Shown here: in pieces, positions 34,812 through 43,042 of the stretch
How the letters are laid out: the number at the start of each line of letters is the position of its first letter
Position numbering within the stretch: position 1 is the first letter of the stretch
Translations under genes and position numbers: made by a program
Assembly: GCF_903181435.1 (NCBI RefSeq)
Contig: NZ_CAEUHO010000004.1
Location: forward strand, 806,001-870,000
Reading direction: 5' to 3'
Length of the DNA: 64,000 bases
From: Bacteroides acidifaciens
GTDB taxonomy: Bacteria; Bacteroidota; Bacteroidia; Bacteroidales; Bacteroidaceae
Notes under the pieces: generated by a model
What the model was told of the DNA's origin: nothing
What the model saw: the letters and a program-made list of their open reading frames with translations, nothing else
Databases searched by the model: none

Positions 34812-35921
34812 ATGAAATTAAAAAACATCTTATACATATGTCTCGCCGCATCGCTTTCATTGGGAGCTTGTTCGGATTGGACAGAAGAAGAAAGAGTAAT
34901 TTACGAGAATCAGGAGGGGTTGGAACGTCTGGTTCCGTTGATTGAAGCGCAAGGAGAGGAAGACTTGACTCCGACACAGCGTGAATATTATGCAAAACTG
35001 CGCGAATACCGCAATACTCCTCATGTAAAGGGTTTCGGATGGTTCGGTAACTGGACCGGAAAGGGAACCAACGCGCAGAATTATTTGAAAATGTTGCCCG
35101 ACAGTGTCGATTTTGTTTCTTTATGGGGTGCCCGTGGAAACTTGTCGGACGAACAGAAAGCCGATTTGAAGTTCTTCCAGGAAGTGAAGGGCGGAAAGGT
35201 CTTATTATGTTGGATTATAGATAACTTGGGTGTAGGTATTACGCCGGAGGGAGTGGAAGATAGACGTGGATATTGGTTGGAGAAAGGTGGTGGCGATGAA
35301 ACAAAAGCCATTGAAGCCTATGCCAATGCGCTTTGTGATACAATAGACAAATATAACCTTGATGGTTTTGATATTGACTATGAACCGACATATGGACATA
35401 GTGGTGACTTGGCAAATGCTCAAACAATTGCCGAAAATAGCGGTAATACGAAAATGTGGACGCTTATCAAAACAATGAGCGACCGCCTGCGTCCTCAGGG
35501 CAAGATGCTGGTGATGGACGGCGAACCATATCGCTTGTCTGCGGAGGCTTCCGAGATGATCGACCATTATATTTACCAGGCTTATCATGAGAATTCCACA
35601 GCGGGAGTAAAGATGAAAATTCAAAAGGGAGAACATTTGAAAGACTGGGAGCGTAGGACGATTATTACGGTAGAGTTTGAACAGTATTGGCGTACCGGAG
35701 GAGTTGCGAGATACACCAGTGCTGATCATCCTGAGTTCTCTAATAAAAACGGAGGACAGATTTTTGATTATGCTACTCTCGACTTGCCCAGTGGAAAACG
35801 TATCGGAGGTATAGGCTCTTATCATATGGAATATGATTTCAAGAACGAGCCTCCTTATAAATGGTTGCGCACTGCTTTGTATTATGGCAATGTCGTATAT
35901 CCGGGTGACTATCAACAATAA
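34812..35921 (+). CDS. GH18 endo-beta-N-acetylglucosaminidase-like lipoprotein
   Basis: A 369-residue lipoprotein (Cys20 in LSLGAC) with a GH18 catalytic domain. The signature DGFDIDYE at 184-191 has the full DxxDxDxE pattern with catalytic acid E191 and supporting Asp residues, so activity is expected; some SusCD-linked GH18-like proteins lack these and only bind glycan. The barrel also shows GFGWFGNWTG (about 74-83) and MDGEPYRLS. The family includes enzymes that cut between the two GlcNAc residues of N-glycans (as BT3987 of B. thetaiotaomicron). Placement between SusD and a DUF1735 protein matches such N-glycan loci. Likely exposed on the cell surface. Confidence 0.88.
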   Translation: MKLKNILYICLAASLSLGACSDWTEEERVIYENQEGLERLVPLIEAQGEEDLTPTQREYYAKLREYRNTPHVKGFGWFGNWTGKGTNAQNYLKMLPDSVDFVSLWGARGNLSDEQKADLKFFQEVKGGKVLLCWIIDNLGVGITPEGVEDRRGYWLEKGGGDETKAIEAYANALCDTIDKYNLDGFDIDYEPTYGHSGDLANAQTIAENSGNTKMWTLIKTMSDRLRPQGKMLVMDGEPYRLSAEASEMIDHYIYQAYHENSTAGVKMKIQKGEHLKDWERRTIITVEFEQYWRTGGVARYTSADHPEFSNKNGGQIFDYATLDLPSGKRIGGIGSYHMEYDFKNEPPYKWLRTALYYGNVVYPGDYQQ

Positions 35922-35936
35922 AATTAGTATTTAGAT

Positions 35937-37109
35937 ATGAAGAAATTAATATTTAGTTTGGCAAGTATCTGCCTTTTGACTGCTTGTCAGAATGAACTTT
36001 ATAAAAATCCGCTTGAGGATTTTCAAAGTGAACAAGGAGCATTTATCGATTCGAAGAGTACGGTTCAGATATTCGTGGAAGAGGATACTGAATTGTCGGT
36101 CAAAGATGTAAAGATAGCTTTGGTAAAGCCCACAGGGGCTGCTGTCAAAGTATCTGTTGTTGCGGGCGACAAAGAGCAGCTCGACCGGTTCAATAGTAAA
36201 AATAAGACAGACTACACTATGCTTCCGGCTGAAATGTACGCTGTTGGCAAAGAGGTAGAATTTGCATCAATGTCTACTTCGCAGGTATTGGACGTGACGC
36301 TGAAAAACGTAAAATTTGAATCAGGAGTGAGCTATGCTTTGCCAATTAAGATTGCCAATGGCGATGTTGCCGGTATCGACGGTGAGAAAGAGACACTGAT
36401 TGTTTTGGAACAACGTATCAGAACTAAGTGTCTGATGATGAAAAACACCAACGGTGCGGAAGATGCTAATATGTGGCCGGAAGGTCTCTCTGTTCCGCAA
36501 TGGACATTTGAGGTAATGCTTAATCGTGCGGCTTACAAGCAGAATAACATGGCTATCGGCGGAACCAAGCAGGTGACAGGTTCTACACCGTTGGACGAAA
36601 TCTATACTCGTTTCGGTGACGTGACCATCGATCCGAACCAGTTGCAGATTAAGACCGGTGCATCACAAATCGATGTAGACAAAGAAAAGTTTGCCGCTCA
36701 ACCAAATACATGGTATATGATTGCGTTTGTGTACGATGGCAAAAAGACCTATGTTTATGTCAACGGCAATTTGGTAGCCGAACAGGAAATTCGTAGCGGC
36801 GAGTATAAACTGGCAGGATTCTGGATTGGAGGAAAGAATGACTACGTTCGCGAATACCGTTTCTGGAGAATAGCCCGTACGCCCAAGCAGTTGAGCGATT
36901 ATGCATGGAAGATGGTTGACCCGACCGACGATGACTTGGTTGTTTACTATCCGTGTAATGGTAAGAAGCGCAATGATGACGGAACAATTGTTGAAGATGA
37001 AACCATGATTTGGGACTGGAGTAAGGGAGCACATCACCTTGCTATGCCCAACAATGCTTATTACGACGACAACAGCGGTAATATGTTTATCTTCCCTGAA
37101 GTAAAATAA
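35937..37109 (+). CDS. DUF1735 and LamG-like surface glycan-binding lipoprotein
   Basis: A 390-residue lipoprotein (Cys17 in ICLLTACQNE). Residues about 35-155 form a DUF1735 (BT_3987 N-terminal type) beta-sandwich with LPAEMYAVGKEVEF. About 165-385 is a concanavalin A/LamG-like domain with NTWYMIAFVYDGKKTYVYVN and the C-terminal YYPCNGKKRND and WDWSKGAHHL motifs. Such proteins bind glycan at the cell surface and have no catalytic residues. It is the last structural gene of the SusC-SusD-GH18 operon, 15 nt after the GH18 gene. Confidence 0.85.
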   Translation: MKKLIFSLASICLLTACQNELYKNPLEDFQSEQGAFIDSKSTVQIFVEEDTELSVKDVKIALVKPTGAAVKVSVVAGDKEQLDRFNSKNKTDYTMLPAEMYAVGKEVEFASMSTSQVLDVTLKNVKFESGVSYALPIKIANGDVAGIDGEKETLIVLEQRIRTKCLMMKNTNGAEDANMWPEGLSVPQWTFEVMLNRAAYKQNNMAIGGTKQVTGSTPLDEIYTRFGDVTIDPNQLQIKTGASQIDVDKEKFAAQPNTWYMIAFVYDGKKTYVYVNGNLVAEQEIRSGEYKLAGFWIGGKNDYVREYRFWRIARTPKQLSDYAWKMVDPTDDDLVVYYPCNGKKRNDDGTIVEDETMIWDWSKGAHHLAMPNNAYYDDNSGNMFIFPEVK

Positions 37110-37121
37110 GAAATGAACCCG

Positions 37122-37146
37122 ACAGAAAGTAATCCGTTATTTTCTG
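37122..37146 (+). terminator. Hairpin after the DUF1735 gene
   Basis: ACAGAAA (37122-37128) pairs with TTTCTGT (37140-37146), extended by an imperfect inner GTAA/TTA stem. It lies 13 nt after the stop codon and lacks a strong T tail. Confidence 0.5.
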
Positions 37147-37166
37147 TATCTTAATAATGTAGCATG

Positions 37167-37222
37167 GGGGTGCGTCAAAACTCACTGTGGTGAAAACCGG
37201 TTCTGACACATCCCTGTGCTTT
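37167..37222 (+). terminator. Terminator between the GH18 operon and the sigma factor gene
   Basis: GGGTGCGTCA (37167-37176) pairs with TGACACATCCC (37203-37213) with one bulge. The enclosed sequence has a second short stem (TCAC/GTGA). A GCTTTTT run follows at 37217-37223. It separates the glycan operon from the ECF sigma gene. Confidence 0.6.
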
Positions 37223-37247
37223 TTACTATTGTCCACAATGTAATTGT

Positions 37248-37793
37248 ATGGAAATGATGATGGATAAGGAGAGTTTTGACCAAAGAGATTTCTTTTCGCG
37301 GTTGGTCAAAGCCAATTATTCTAGGATAAAGCAGTTTGCTTACGGCTTGCTGAGAACCGAGTTGGATGCGGAAGATGTTACTCAGGAAGTTTTTACCCGA
37401 CTTTGGGAAAGGCGTCACATATGGGTGGACAATGAAAGAGAGATTGATTCCTATCTTTTGATTATGACGCGAAACATCGCAATCAATCGCTACAAGCACG
37501 AGCAGGTGAGACAGGAGTACGAAGAGCGTTTTACGCTGGAAGCCCCCTCATTTCTGATGGAAGAGGATTTTCTGGAGAGATATTACTGCCGGGAAACGCT
37601 TCAGGATGTATATTCCGTACTTGCTACGCTTCCCGAGCGCAGGAGAAGAGCGTTTGAACTGAGCCGTTTTGATGAAAAAAGCTATAAGGAAATAGCCGAT
37701 ATCATGAACGTATCTGTCCGTACGATAGAGCGGCAAATCTATTTGACGTTGGTGGAACTGAGAAAGATTTTTGGGAATTCACATTTTTCCTAA
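37248..37793 (+). CDS. ECF-type RNA polymerase sigma factor without a paired anti-sigma gene
   Basis: A 181-residue sigma-70 family protein of the extracytoplasmic-function group. Region 2 (about residues 15-85) contains ELDAEDVTQEVFTRLWERR. Region 4 (about 120-175) contains LPERRRRAFELSRFDEKSYK, then EIADIMNVSVRTIERQI. In Bacteroides such factors usually pair with a FecR-like anti-sigma factor and a SusC carrying an STN domain. Neither is present: the next genes are a tRNA and a TetR regulator, and the nearby SusC lacks STN. It probably controls the SusC-GH18 operon, but this is only suggested by position. The ATG at 37248 is the first; Met codons at residues 3-5 are alternatives. Confidence 0.9.
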   Translation: MEMMMDKESFDQRDFFSRLVKANYSRIKQFAYGLLRTELDAEDVTQEVFTRLWERRHIWVDNEREIDSYLLIMTRNIAINRYKHEQVRQEYEERFTLEAPSFLMEEDFLERYYCRETLQDVYSVLATLPERRRRAFELSRFDEKSYKEIADIMNVSVRTIERQIYLTLVELRKIFGNSHFS

Positions 37794-37850
37794 GCTGTTT
37801 ATAACGTCGGCAGCTATTCCGTTAATGTATTTATTATAAATAAATTAACC

Positions 37851-37906
37851 TGTTAATAACTTTGTTGATACCCTTGTTGATAATTGCAGCGAAGGGTGTT
37901 GATAAC
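37851..37906. repeat. Cluster of TGTTGATAA words
   Basis: TGTTAATAA (37851), TGTTGATAC (37863), TGTTGATAA (37875) and TGTTGATAA (37898) lie within 56 bp in the gap between the sigma factor gene and the tRNA. Their complements are one mismatch from the DnaA box TTATCCACA. Function is unknown. Confidence 0.5.
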
Positions 37907-37935
37907 ACTATTGGAGAGTAAATAGCCATAAACAA

Positions 37936-37963
37936 AGAAGAACCGCATTTCTGCGATTCTTCT
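37936..37963 (-). terminator. Terminator of the initiator tRNA gene
   Basis: Arms AGAAGAA(C/T)CGCA (37936-37947) and complement (37952-37963) form a 12-bp stem with a 4-nt loop. On the minus strand it is followed by TTTGTTTAT, eight nucleotides after the tRNA. Confidence 0.85.
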
Positions 37964-37971
37964 TATCTTAG

Positions 37972-38044
<73 letters not shown>

Positions 38045-38058
38045 ATGTTTAACGAGTG

Positions 38059-38089
38059 CAAAGGTACGGCTTTATTTGGAATACACAAA
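38059..38089 (-). promoter_or_regulatory. Promoter of tRNA-fMet
   Basis: On the minus strand, TTTG (38086-38089), 19-bp spacer and TACCTTTG (38059-38066) give a near-ideal Bacteroides promoter, starting transcription a few bases before the tRNA 5' end. Confidence 0.8.
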
Positions 38090-38215
38090 TTATTTGCAGA
38101 ATATTTTTCTAATAAATTCTCATATTTCTCATATATAGCTGAAAATGAGTAGGGTAATAGGATGACTTTTTTTAGTACCTATTAATATACAAACGTTAAT
38201 ATTCTCTCTATTTTC

Positions 38216-38246
38216 TTGTGTGGTCTAAAGAAAAGAGTTACTTTTG
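38216..38246 (+). promoter_or_regulatory. Promoter of the TetR-fabG-rluA operon
   Basis: TTG at 38216-38218 and TACTTTTG at 38239-38246 are spaced by 20 bp and lie 34 bp before the TetR-family ATG. Confidence 0.65.
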
Positions 38247-38280
38247 CTCAGAATATTCAGCAATGTGCAATTTGTAACCT

Positions 38281-38871
38281 ATGACCGTATCCAAGACAAA
38301 AGCCAAATTAGTAGATGTTGCCCGTCAGCTTTTTGCGAAGATGGGAGTAGAGAACACGACAATGAACGATATCGCTCTTGCTTCTAAAAAAGGTAGAAGG
38401 ACTCTATATACCTATTTTAAAAGTAAGGATGAAATCTATCTGGCTGTTGTAGAATCAGAACTGGATATCCTGTCGGATATGATGAAGCGGGTGTCGGAAA
38501 AGAATATCTCTCCGGATGAAAAACTATTGGAACTGATATATACCCGGCTGGATGCGGTAAAAGAAGTCGTCTACCGGAACGGGACGTTGCGTGCCAACTT
38601 CTTCCGTGACATATGGCGGGTAGAGAAGGTGCGTAAGAAATTCGATGCAAAGGAGATGCAGCTCTTTAAGGCGGTTCTTCTGGAAGGACAGGCAAAAGGA
38701 GTTTTCCACATTGACGATGTAGAGATGACTGCCGATTTGATACATTATTGCGTGAAGGGAATTGAAGTTCCTTATATCCGCGGTCATATAGGTGCGCATC
38801 TGGATGAAGATACGAGAAACAGATATGTGTCCAACATTGTGTTTGGCGCACTGCATAGAACAGAAATTTAA
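38281..38871 (+). CDS. TetR-family transcriptional regulator
   Basis: A 196-residue regulator with an N-terminal TetR HTH (about residues 8-55) reading ARQLFAKMGVENTTMNDIAL then SKKGRRTLYTYFKSKDEIYL. The C-terminal ligand-binding half is all-helical and not specific. It starts the operon with fabG (16 nt downstream) and a pseudouridine synthase gene. Regulation of fabG, and so of fatty-acid or a related reductive pathway, is a reasonable guess from adjacency. Autoregulation at the promoter at 38216 is likely but no clear palindrome was seen. Confidence 0.88.
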   Translation: MTVSKTKAKLVDVARQLFAKMGVENTTMNDIALASKKGRRTLYTYFKSKDEIYLAVVESELDILSDMMKRVSEKNISPDEKLLELIYTRLDAVKEVVYRNGTLRANFFRDIWRVEKVRKKFDAKEMQLFKAVLLEGQAKGVFHIDDVEMTADLIHYCVKGIEVPYIRGHIGAHLDEDTRNRYVSNIVFGALHRTEI

Positions 38872-38887
38872 TTAAATAATTTTTAGT

Positions 38888-39634
38888 ATGGGATTATTAG
38901 ACGGAAAAACAGCCATTGTAACCGGTGCTGCCCGAGGTATTGGTAAGGCTATCGCTCTGAAGTTTGCCGCCGAAGGCGCAAACATCGCATTTACTGACCT
39001 TGTCATTGACGAAAATGCAGATAATACAGTTAAAGAATTGGAAGCAATGGGCGTGAAAGCCAAAGGTTATGCTTCTAACGCTGCTAACTTTGAAGATACT
39101 GCAAAGGTCGTAGAAGAAATCCACAAGGACTTCGGACGTATCGATATATTGGTAAACAATGCCGGTATCACTCGTGACGGCTTGATGATGCGTATGAGCG
39201 AACAGCAATGGGATATGGTAATCAACGTGAACCTGAAGTCTGCATTTAACTTCATCCACGCTTGTACACCTATCATGATGCGTCAAAAAGCAGGTAGCAT
39301 TATCAATATGGCATCCGTAGTAGGTGTTCACGGTAATGCGGGACAAGCTAACTATGCTGCTTCTAAAGCAGGTATGATTGCATTGGCGAAGTCTATCGCA
39401 CAGGAACTCGGTTCTCGCGGCATCCGTGCCAACGCTATCGCTCCGGGATTCATCCTGACAGACATGACTGCTGCTCTCTCTGACGAAGTAAGAGCTGAAT
39501 GGGCAAAGAAAATTCCTTTGCGTCGTGGCGGTACTCCTGAAGATGTGGCAAACATCGCTACCTTCTTGGCTTCTGATATGTCTTCTTATGTATCAGGACA
39601 GGTGATTCAGGTAGATGGTGGTATGAATATGTAA
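38888..39634 (+). CDS. fabG: 3-oxoacyl-[acyl-carrier-protein] reductase
   Basis: A 248-residue short-chain dehydrogenase/reductase using NADPH in fatty-acid elongation. The cofactor motif TGAARGIGKAIALKFA is at the N-terminus, NNAGITRDGLMMRMSEQQWD is the FabG-typical segment, and the catalytic Ser/Tyr/Lys are in NMASVVGVHGN and QANYAASKAGM. The C-terminal YVSGQVIQVDGGMNM is the usual end. The match to FabG proper rather than a generic SDR is good. The pseudouridine synthase gene begins 9 nt after it. Confidence 0.93.
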   Translation: MGLLDGKTAIVTGAARGIGKAIALKFAAEGANIAFTDLVIDENADNTVKELEAMGVKAKGYASNAANFEDTAKVVEEIHKDFGRIDILVNNAGITRDGLMMRMSEQQWDMVINVNLKSAFNFIHACTPIMMRQKAGSIINMASVVGVHGNAGQANYAASKAGMIALAKSIAQELGSRGIRANAIAPGFILTDMTAALSDEVRAEWAKKIPLRRGGTPEDVANIATFLASDMSSYVSGQVIQVDGGMNM

Positions 39635-39643
39635 TCGAACAGA

Positions 39644-40315
39644 ATGACTGTTGTATACGAAGACAACCATATCATTGTAGTCAACAAGACCGCTTCCGAG
39701 ATTGTCCAGGCAGACAAGACGGGGGATACGCCGCTTTCGGAGACTGTGAAACAGTACCTGAAAGAGAAGTACCAGAAACCCGGCAATGTCTTCATCGGTG
39801 TGACACACCGGCTGGACCGCCCCGTAAGCGGTCTTGTCATATTTGCCAAAACGAGCAAGGCACTTACGCGTCTCAATGAGATGTTCCGCACCAGTGAGGT
39901 GAAGAAGACCTACTGGGCAGTGGTGAAGAACGCTCCCGGAGAACCGGAAGGCGAACTGGTACATTTCCTTGTACGCAATGAGAAGCAGAACAAGAGTTAT
40001 GCGTACGATAAAGAAGTGCCGAATAGCAAGAAGGCGATTTTGGACTACCGCCTAATCGGCCGTTCGGAGAATTATTATTTGCTCGAAGTTGATTTGAAAA
40101 CCGGGCGCCATCATCAGATTCGTTGCCAGTTGGCAAAGATGGGATGTCCCATTAAGGGAGACTTGAAATACGGCTCTCCTCGTTCCAATCCCGATGGCAG
40201 CATTTGCCTGCATGCCCGGAGGGTACGGTTCGTACACCCCGTCTCGAAAGAGTTGATAGCGCTTGAAGCTCCTCTCCCCGATGGAAACCTATGGAAAGGA
40301 TTTGAACTGTTCTAA
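39644..40315 (+). CDS. RluA-type pseudouridine synthase
   Basis: A 223-residue RNA pseudouridine synthase without an N-terminal S4 domain. The catalytic motif GVTHRLDRPVSGLVIFAKTS contains the conserved Asp. EDNHIIVVNKTASEIVQ and ETGRHHQIRCQLA-like DLKTGRHHQIRCQLAKMG are also diagnostic. The RNA target (tRNA or rRNA) cannot be assigned. It is last in the TetR-fabG operon with a 9-nt gap; co-transcription with unrelated fabG is probably incidental. Confidence 0.93.
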   Translation: MTVVYEDNHIIVVNKTASEIVQADKTGDTPLSETVKQYLKEKYQKPGNVFIGVTHRLDRPVSGLVIFAKTSKALTRLNEMFRTSEVKKTYWAVVKNAPGEPEGELVHFLVRNEKQNKSYAYDKEVPNSKKAILDYRLIGRSENYYLLEVDLKTGRHHQIRCQLAKMGCPIKGDLKYGSPRSNPDGSICLHARRVRFVHPVSKELIALEAPLPDGNLWKGFELF

Positions 40316-40369
40316 GCAGTACAAATCCTTCTTCTTTTTGCCAAAAGAGTAAACTTGCCTGCCATTCTT

Positions 40370-40420
40370 CCGGTTAATTCTAGCGACAGCCGGTAAATTC
40401 CCCGATACATATTATATTTG
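40370..40420 (+). promoter_or_regulatory. GH92 promoter with 20-bp-spaced direct repeat
   Basis: CCGGTTAATTC (40370-40380) and CCGGTAAATTC (40390-40400) are direct repeats at 20-bp spacing, just upstream of the -7 box TATATTTG (40413-40420). The second copy covers the -33 position. The geometry fits an AraC-type DNA-binding domain such as that of an HTCS. Confidence 0.6.
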
Positions 40421-40467
40421 CATCATTCGCTAATTACTATATTCAGTTATACTAAAGAAAAATACGA

Positions 40468-42738
40468 ATGAAGGCATTTAAACTACTCGCACTTGCTTCC
40501 TGCTTTTTACTTGCGACAGGAAGCGGAGTTGCACAACGGGACTATTCAAAAAGTGAAGGACTGCTTCAGTATGTCGACCCTTATATCGGCTCCGGTTATC
40601 ACGGGCATGTATTTGTAGGAACGAGCGTTCCTTACGGCATGGTGCAGCTCGGCCCTAGCAATATCCATAAAGGATGGGACTGGTGCTCCGGCTATCATTA
40701 TTCCGACAGCATCTTGATAGGTTTCTCGCATACTCATCTGAGCGGTACGGGATGTACCGACTTAGGTGATATTCTCATTATGCCGTTGAATGAAATCCGT
40801 ACTCCTAGAGGAAATCAGGATGATATACGCGACGGCTACGCTTCCCGCTATTCGCACGATAATGAGATAGCCCGTCCCGAATATTACTCCTTACTTCTCG
40901 ACCGCTATAATATCAGAGCGGAACTGACGGCAACAGACCGGGTAGGCTTCCATCGTTATACATACCCCGAAGGCAAGCCTGCTTCTATATTGATTGACTT
41001 GCGCGAAGGGAACGGCTCGAATGCCTATGATAGCTATATCCGTAAAATAGACGACTATACAGTAGAAGGCTATCGCTACGTAAGGGGTTGGAGCCCTTCC
41101 CGGAAAGTCTATTTTGTGCTGAAGAGCGACAAGAAGATAGAGCAGTTTACAGCCTACGATGATAATACGCCGAAACCCTGGGACCAACTGAAAGTAGCAT
41201 CCGTAAAAAGCGTCCTCACCTTCGGCAATGTAAAAGAAGTAAAGATAAAGGTTGCTATTTCTTCCGTTAGCTGTGCCAATGCAGCAATGAACCTGCAAGA
41301 AGAACTTTCTCATTGGGACTTTGACAAAACAGTAAAGATGAGTGCCGGACGATGGAATAAAGAACTTGCAAGAATGACAGTAGAGACGGATGATGAGGCT
41401 TCCAAACGTACTTTTTATACTGCGCATTATCATACCATGATTGCTCCTACGCTTTATTGTGACGTGAATGGAGAATATAGAGGGATGAATGATATGATTT
41501 ACACTGACCCGAAGAAGGTCAACTATACCACCCTTTCTTTATGGGATACCTACCGGGCCCTGCATCCTCTGATGACTATCATCCAGCCTGAAATGGTAGA
41601 CAACGTGGTCAACTCCATGCTTTCCATCTACCGCCAGCAGGACAAGCTTCCTATCTGGCCTTTGATGAGCGGTGAAACTAATCAAATGCCGGGTTATAGC
41701 TCCGTCCCTGTCATTGCCGATGCCTACCTGAAAGGATTTACCGGATTCGATGCGGAAGAAGCATTGCAGGCAATGAAAGCGACTGCCACTTATGAGAAAC
41801 AAAAAGGAGTCCCTTATGTGATAGAGAAAGGATATATCCCTGCCGATAAAATCCATGAAGCTACCTCGATAGCCATGGAATATGCAGTAGATGACTGGGG
41901 AATTGCCGCCATGGCACGTAAAATGGGAAAGACCGGAGATGCGGCAACTTACGCGAAACGTGCGCATTACTATAAAAACTACTTCGACTCTTCCATCCAC
42001 TTCATTCGTCCGAAGTTGGAAGACGGTTCCTGGCGTACTCCTTATGACCCGGCACGATCCATCCATACCGTCGGAGACTTCTGCGAAGGCAACGGCTGGC
42101 AATATACATTCTTCGCTCCGCAAGACCCGTATGGGCTAATCGGTCTATTCGGTGGTGACAAACCGTTTGTCGCCAAACTCGATAACTTCTTTACTAATAA
42201 TGACAGCATGGGCGAAGGCGCATCCAGTGATATTACCGGACTTATCGGGCAATACGCACATGGAAATGAACCGAGCCATCACGTCGCCTACCTGTATGCA
42301 TATGCCGGCGAGCAATGGAAAACAGCGGAGAAAGTGCGTTTCATTATGGATGAATTCTATACAGACCGACCGGAAGGCATCATCGGTAATGAAGACTGCG
42401 GTCAGATGTCCGCCTGGTATCTTCTTTCATCCATGGGGCTTTATCAAGTGAATCCGTCGGACGGTGTATTTGTTTTCGGCAGCCCGTGTTTTAAGAAAGT
42501 CGAAATGAAGGTACGTGGTGGCAAGACATTTACAGTTGAAGCTCCCAACAATAACAAAGAGAATATTTATATCCAGAAAGTTTATTTGAACGGTAAGCCT
42601 TATAATAAGAGTTATATCATATATGATGATATTATCAACGGCAGCACTTTGAAGTTTGTAATGGGAAAGAAACCGAATAAGAATTTCGGCAAGGCTCCGG
42701 CAAACAGACCGGTTGTTTTGAATAAGATAAATGAATAA
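40468..42738 (+). CDS. GH92 alpha-mannosidase (monocistronic)
   Basis: A 756-residue exo-acting, Ca2+-dependent GH92 alpha-mannosidase. A type I signal peptide ends near GSGVAQ (about residue 23), so the enzyme is likely periplasmic. Typical GH92 stretches are VDPYIGSGYHGHVFVGTSVP, FSHTHLSGTGC, TLSLWDTYRALHPLMTIIQP, EYAVDDWGIAAMARKMGK, and GNEDCGQMSAWYLLSSMGLY with the catalytic acid region. GH92 enzymes act on alpha-1,2, 1,3, 1,4 or 1,6 mannosides; the linkage is not readable here. It stands alone between the pseudouridine synthase gene and a terminator, with its own operator-like repeats. It could serve both the N-glycan and the mannan operons nearby. Confidence 0.93.
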   Translation: MKAFKLLALASCFLLATGSGVAQRDYSKSEGLLQYVDPYIGSGYHGHVFVGTSVPYGMVQLGPSNIHKGWDWCSGYHYSDSILIGFSHTHLSGTGCTDLGDILIMPLNEIRTPRGNQDDIRDGYASRYSHDNEIARPEYYSLLLDRYNIRAELTATDRVGFHRYTYPEGKPASILIDLREGNGSNAYDSYIRKIDDYTVEGYRYVRGWSPSRKVYFVLKSDKKIEQFTAYDDNTPKPWDQLKVASVKSVLTFGNVKEVKIKVAISSVSCANAAMNLQEELSHWDFDKTVKMSAGRWNKELARMTVETDDEASKRTFYTAHYHTMIAPTLYCDVNGEYRGMNDMIYTDPKKVNYTTLSLWDTYRALHPLMTIIQPEMVDNVVNSMLSIYRQQDKLPIWPLMSGETNQMPGYSSVPVIADAYLKGFTGFDAEEALQAMKATATYEKQKGVPYVIEKGYIPADKIHEATSIAMEYAVDDWGIAAMARKMGKTGDAATYAKRAHYYKNYFDSSIHFIRPKLEDGSWRTPYDPARSIHTVGDFCEGNGWQYTFFAPQDPYGLIGLFGGDKPFVAKLDNFFTNNDSMGEGASSDITGLIGQYAHGNEPSHHVAYLYAYAGEQWKTAEKVRFIMDEFYTDRPEGIIGNEDCGQMSAWYLLSSMGLYQVNPSDGVFVFGSPCFKKVEMKVRGGKTFTVEAPNNNKENIYIQKVYLNGKPYNKSYIIYDDIINGSTLKFVMGKKPNKNFGKAPANRPVVLNKINE

Positions 42739-42793
42739 GAAGAACATAGTTTTCAATAGGTAATAGGATTCAGATAGTTGTTTGAACGTAGTT

Positions 42794-42841
42794 TTCAGTC
42801 CTCTTCCATAAGACTAACAGGTTTTATAGAAGAGGGCTGAA
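42794..42841 (+). terminator. Terminator of the GH92 gene
   Basis: TTCAGTCCTCTTC (42794-42806) pairs with GAAGAGGGCTGAA (42829-42841), with one G-T pair and a 22-nt loop. It lies 55 nt after the GH92 stop. No strong T run follows. Confidence 0.6.
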
Positions 42842-42951
42842 TGTTATTAATGGAAACAATGGAATAGCGAATAGCGTTAAATATGTGCAAAGAGTTTGTA
42901 CATAACTTGCTTGAATGTGATTGGCTGATTTCTCTTTGAGAATCCAAAAAT

Positions 42952-43006
42952 AAATCCTGCTTTCAAACCCTATTCTTTTCAGTGAATAGGGATGAGAGCA
43001 GGATTT
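42952..43006 (-). terminator. Terminator of the mannan-degradation operon
   Basis: AAATCCTGCT pairs with AGCAGGATTT, and inside it CCCTATTC pairs with GAATAGGG. On the minus strand the stem is followed by an ATTTTTGG run, 36 nt after the GH130 stop. T-rich sequence on both sides suggests it could work in both directions. Confidence 0.8.
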
Positions 43007-43042
43007 GTATTTTCTATAACCGGCTGTTTGTTATTTCATTGC

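Larger units (their letters stand above)
42739..43042. other. Gene-free gap between convergent GH92 and GH130 genes
   Basis: No gene is seen. It holds two large hairpins (42794-42841 and 42952-43006) that end the two convergent transcripts; the sequence between them is AT-rich and otherwise featureless. Confidence 0.7.
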
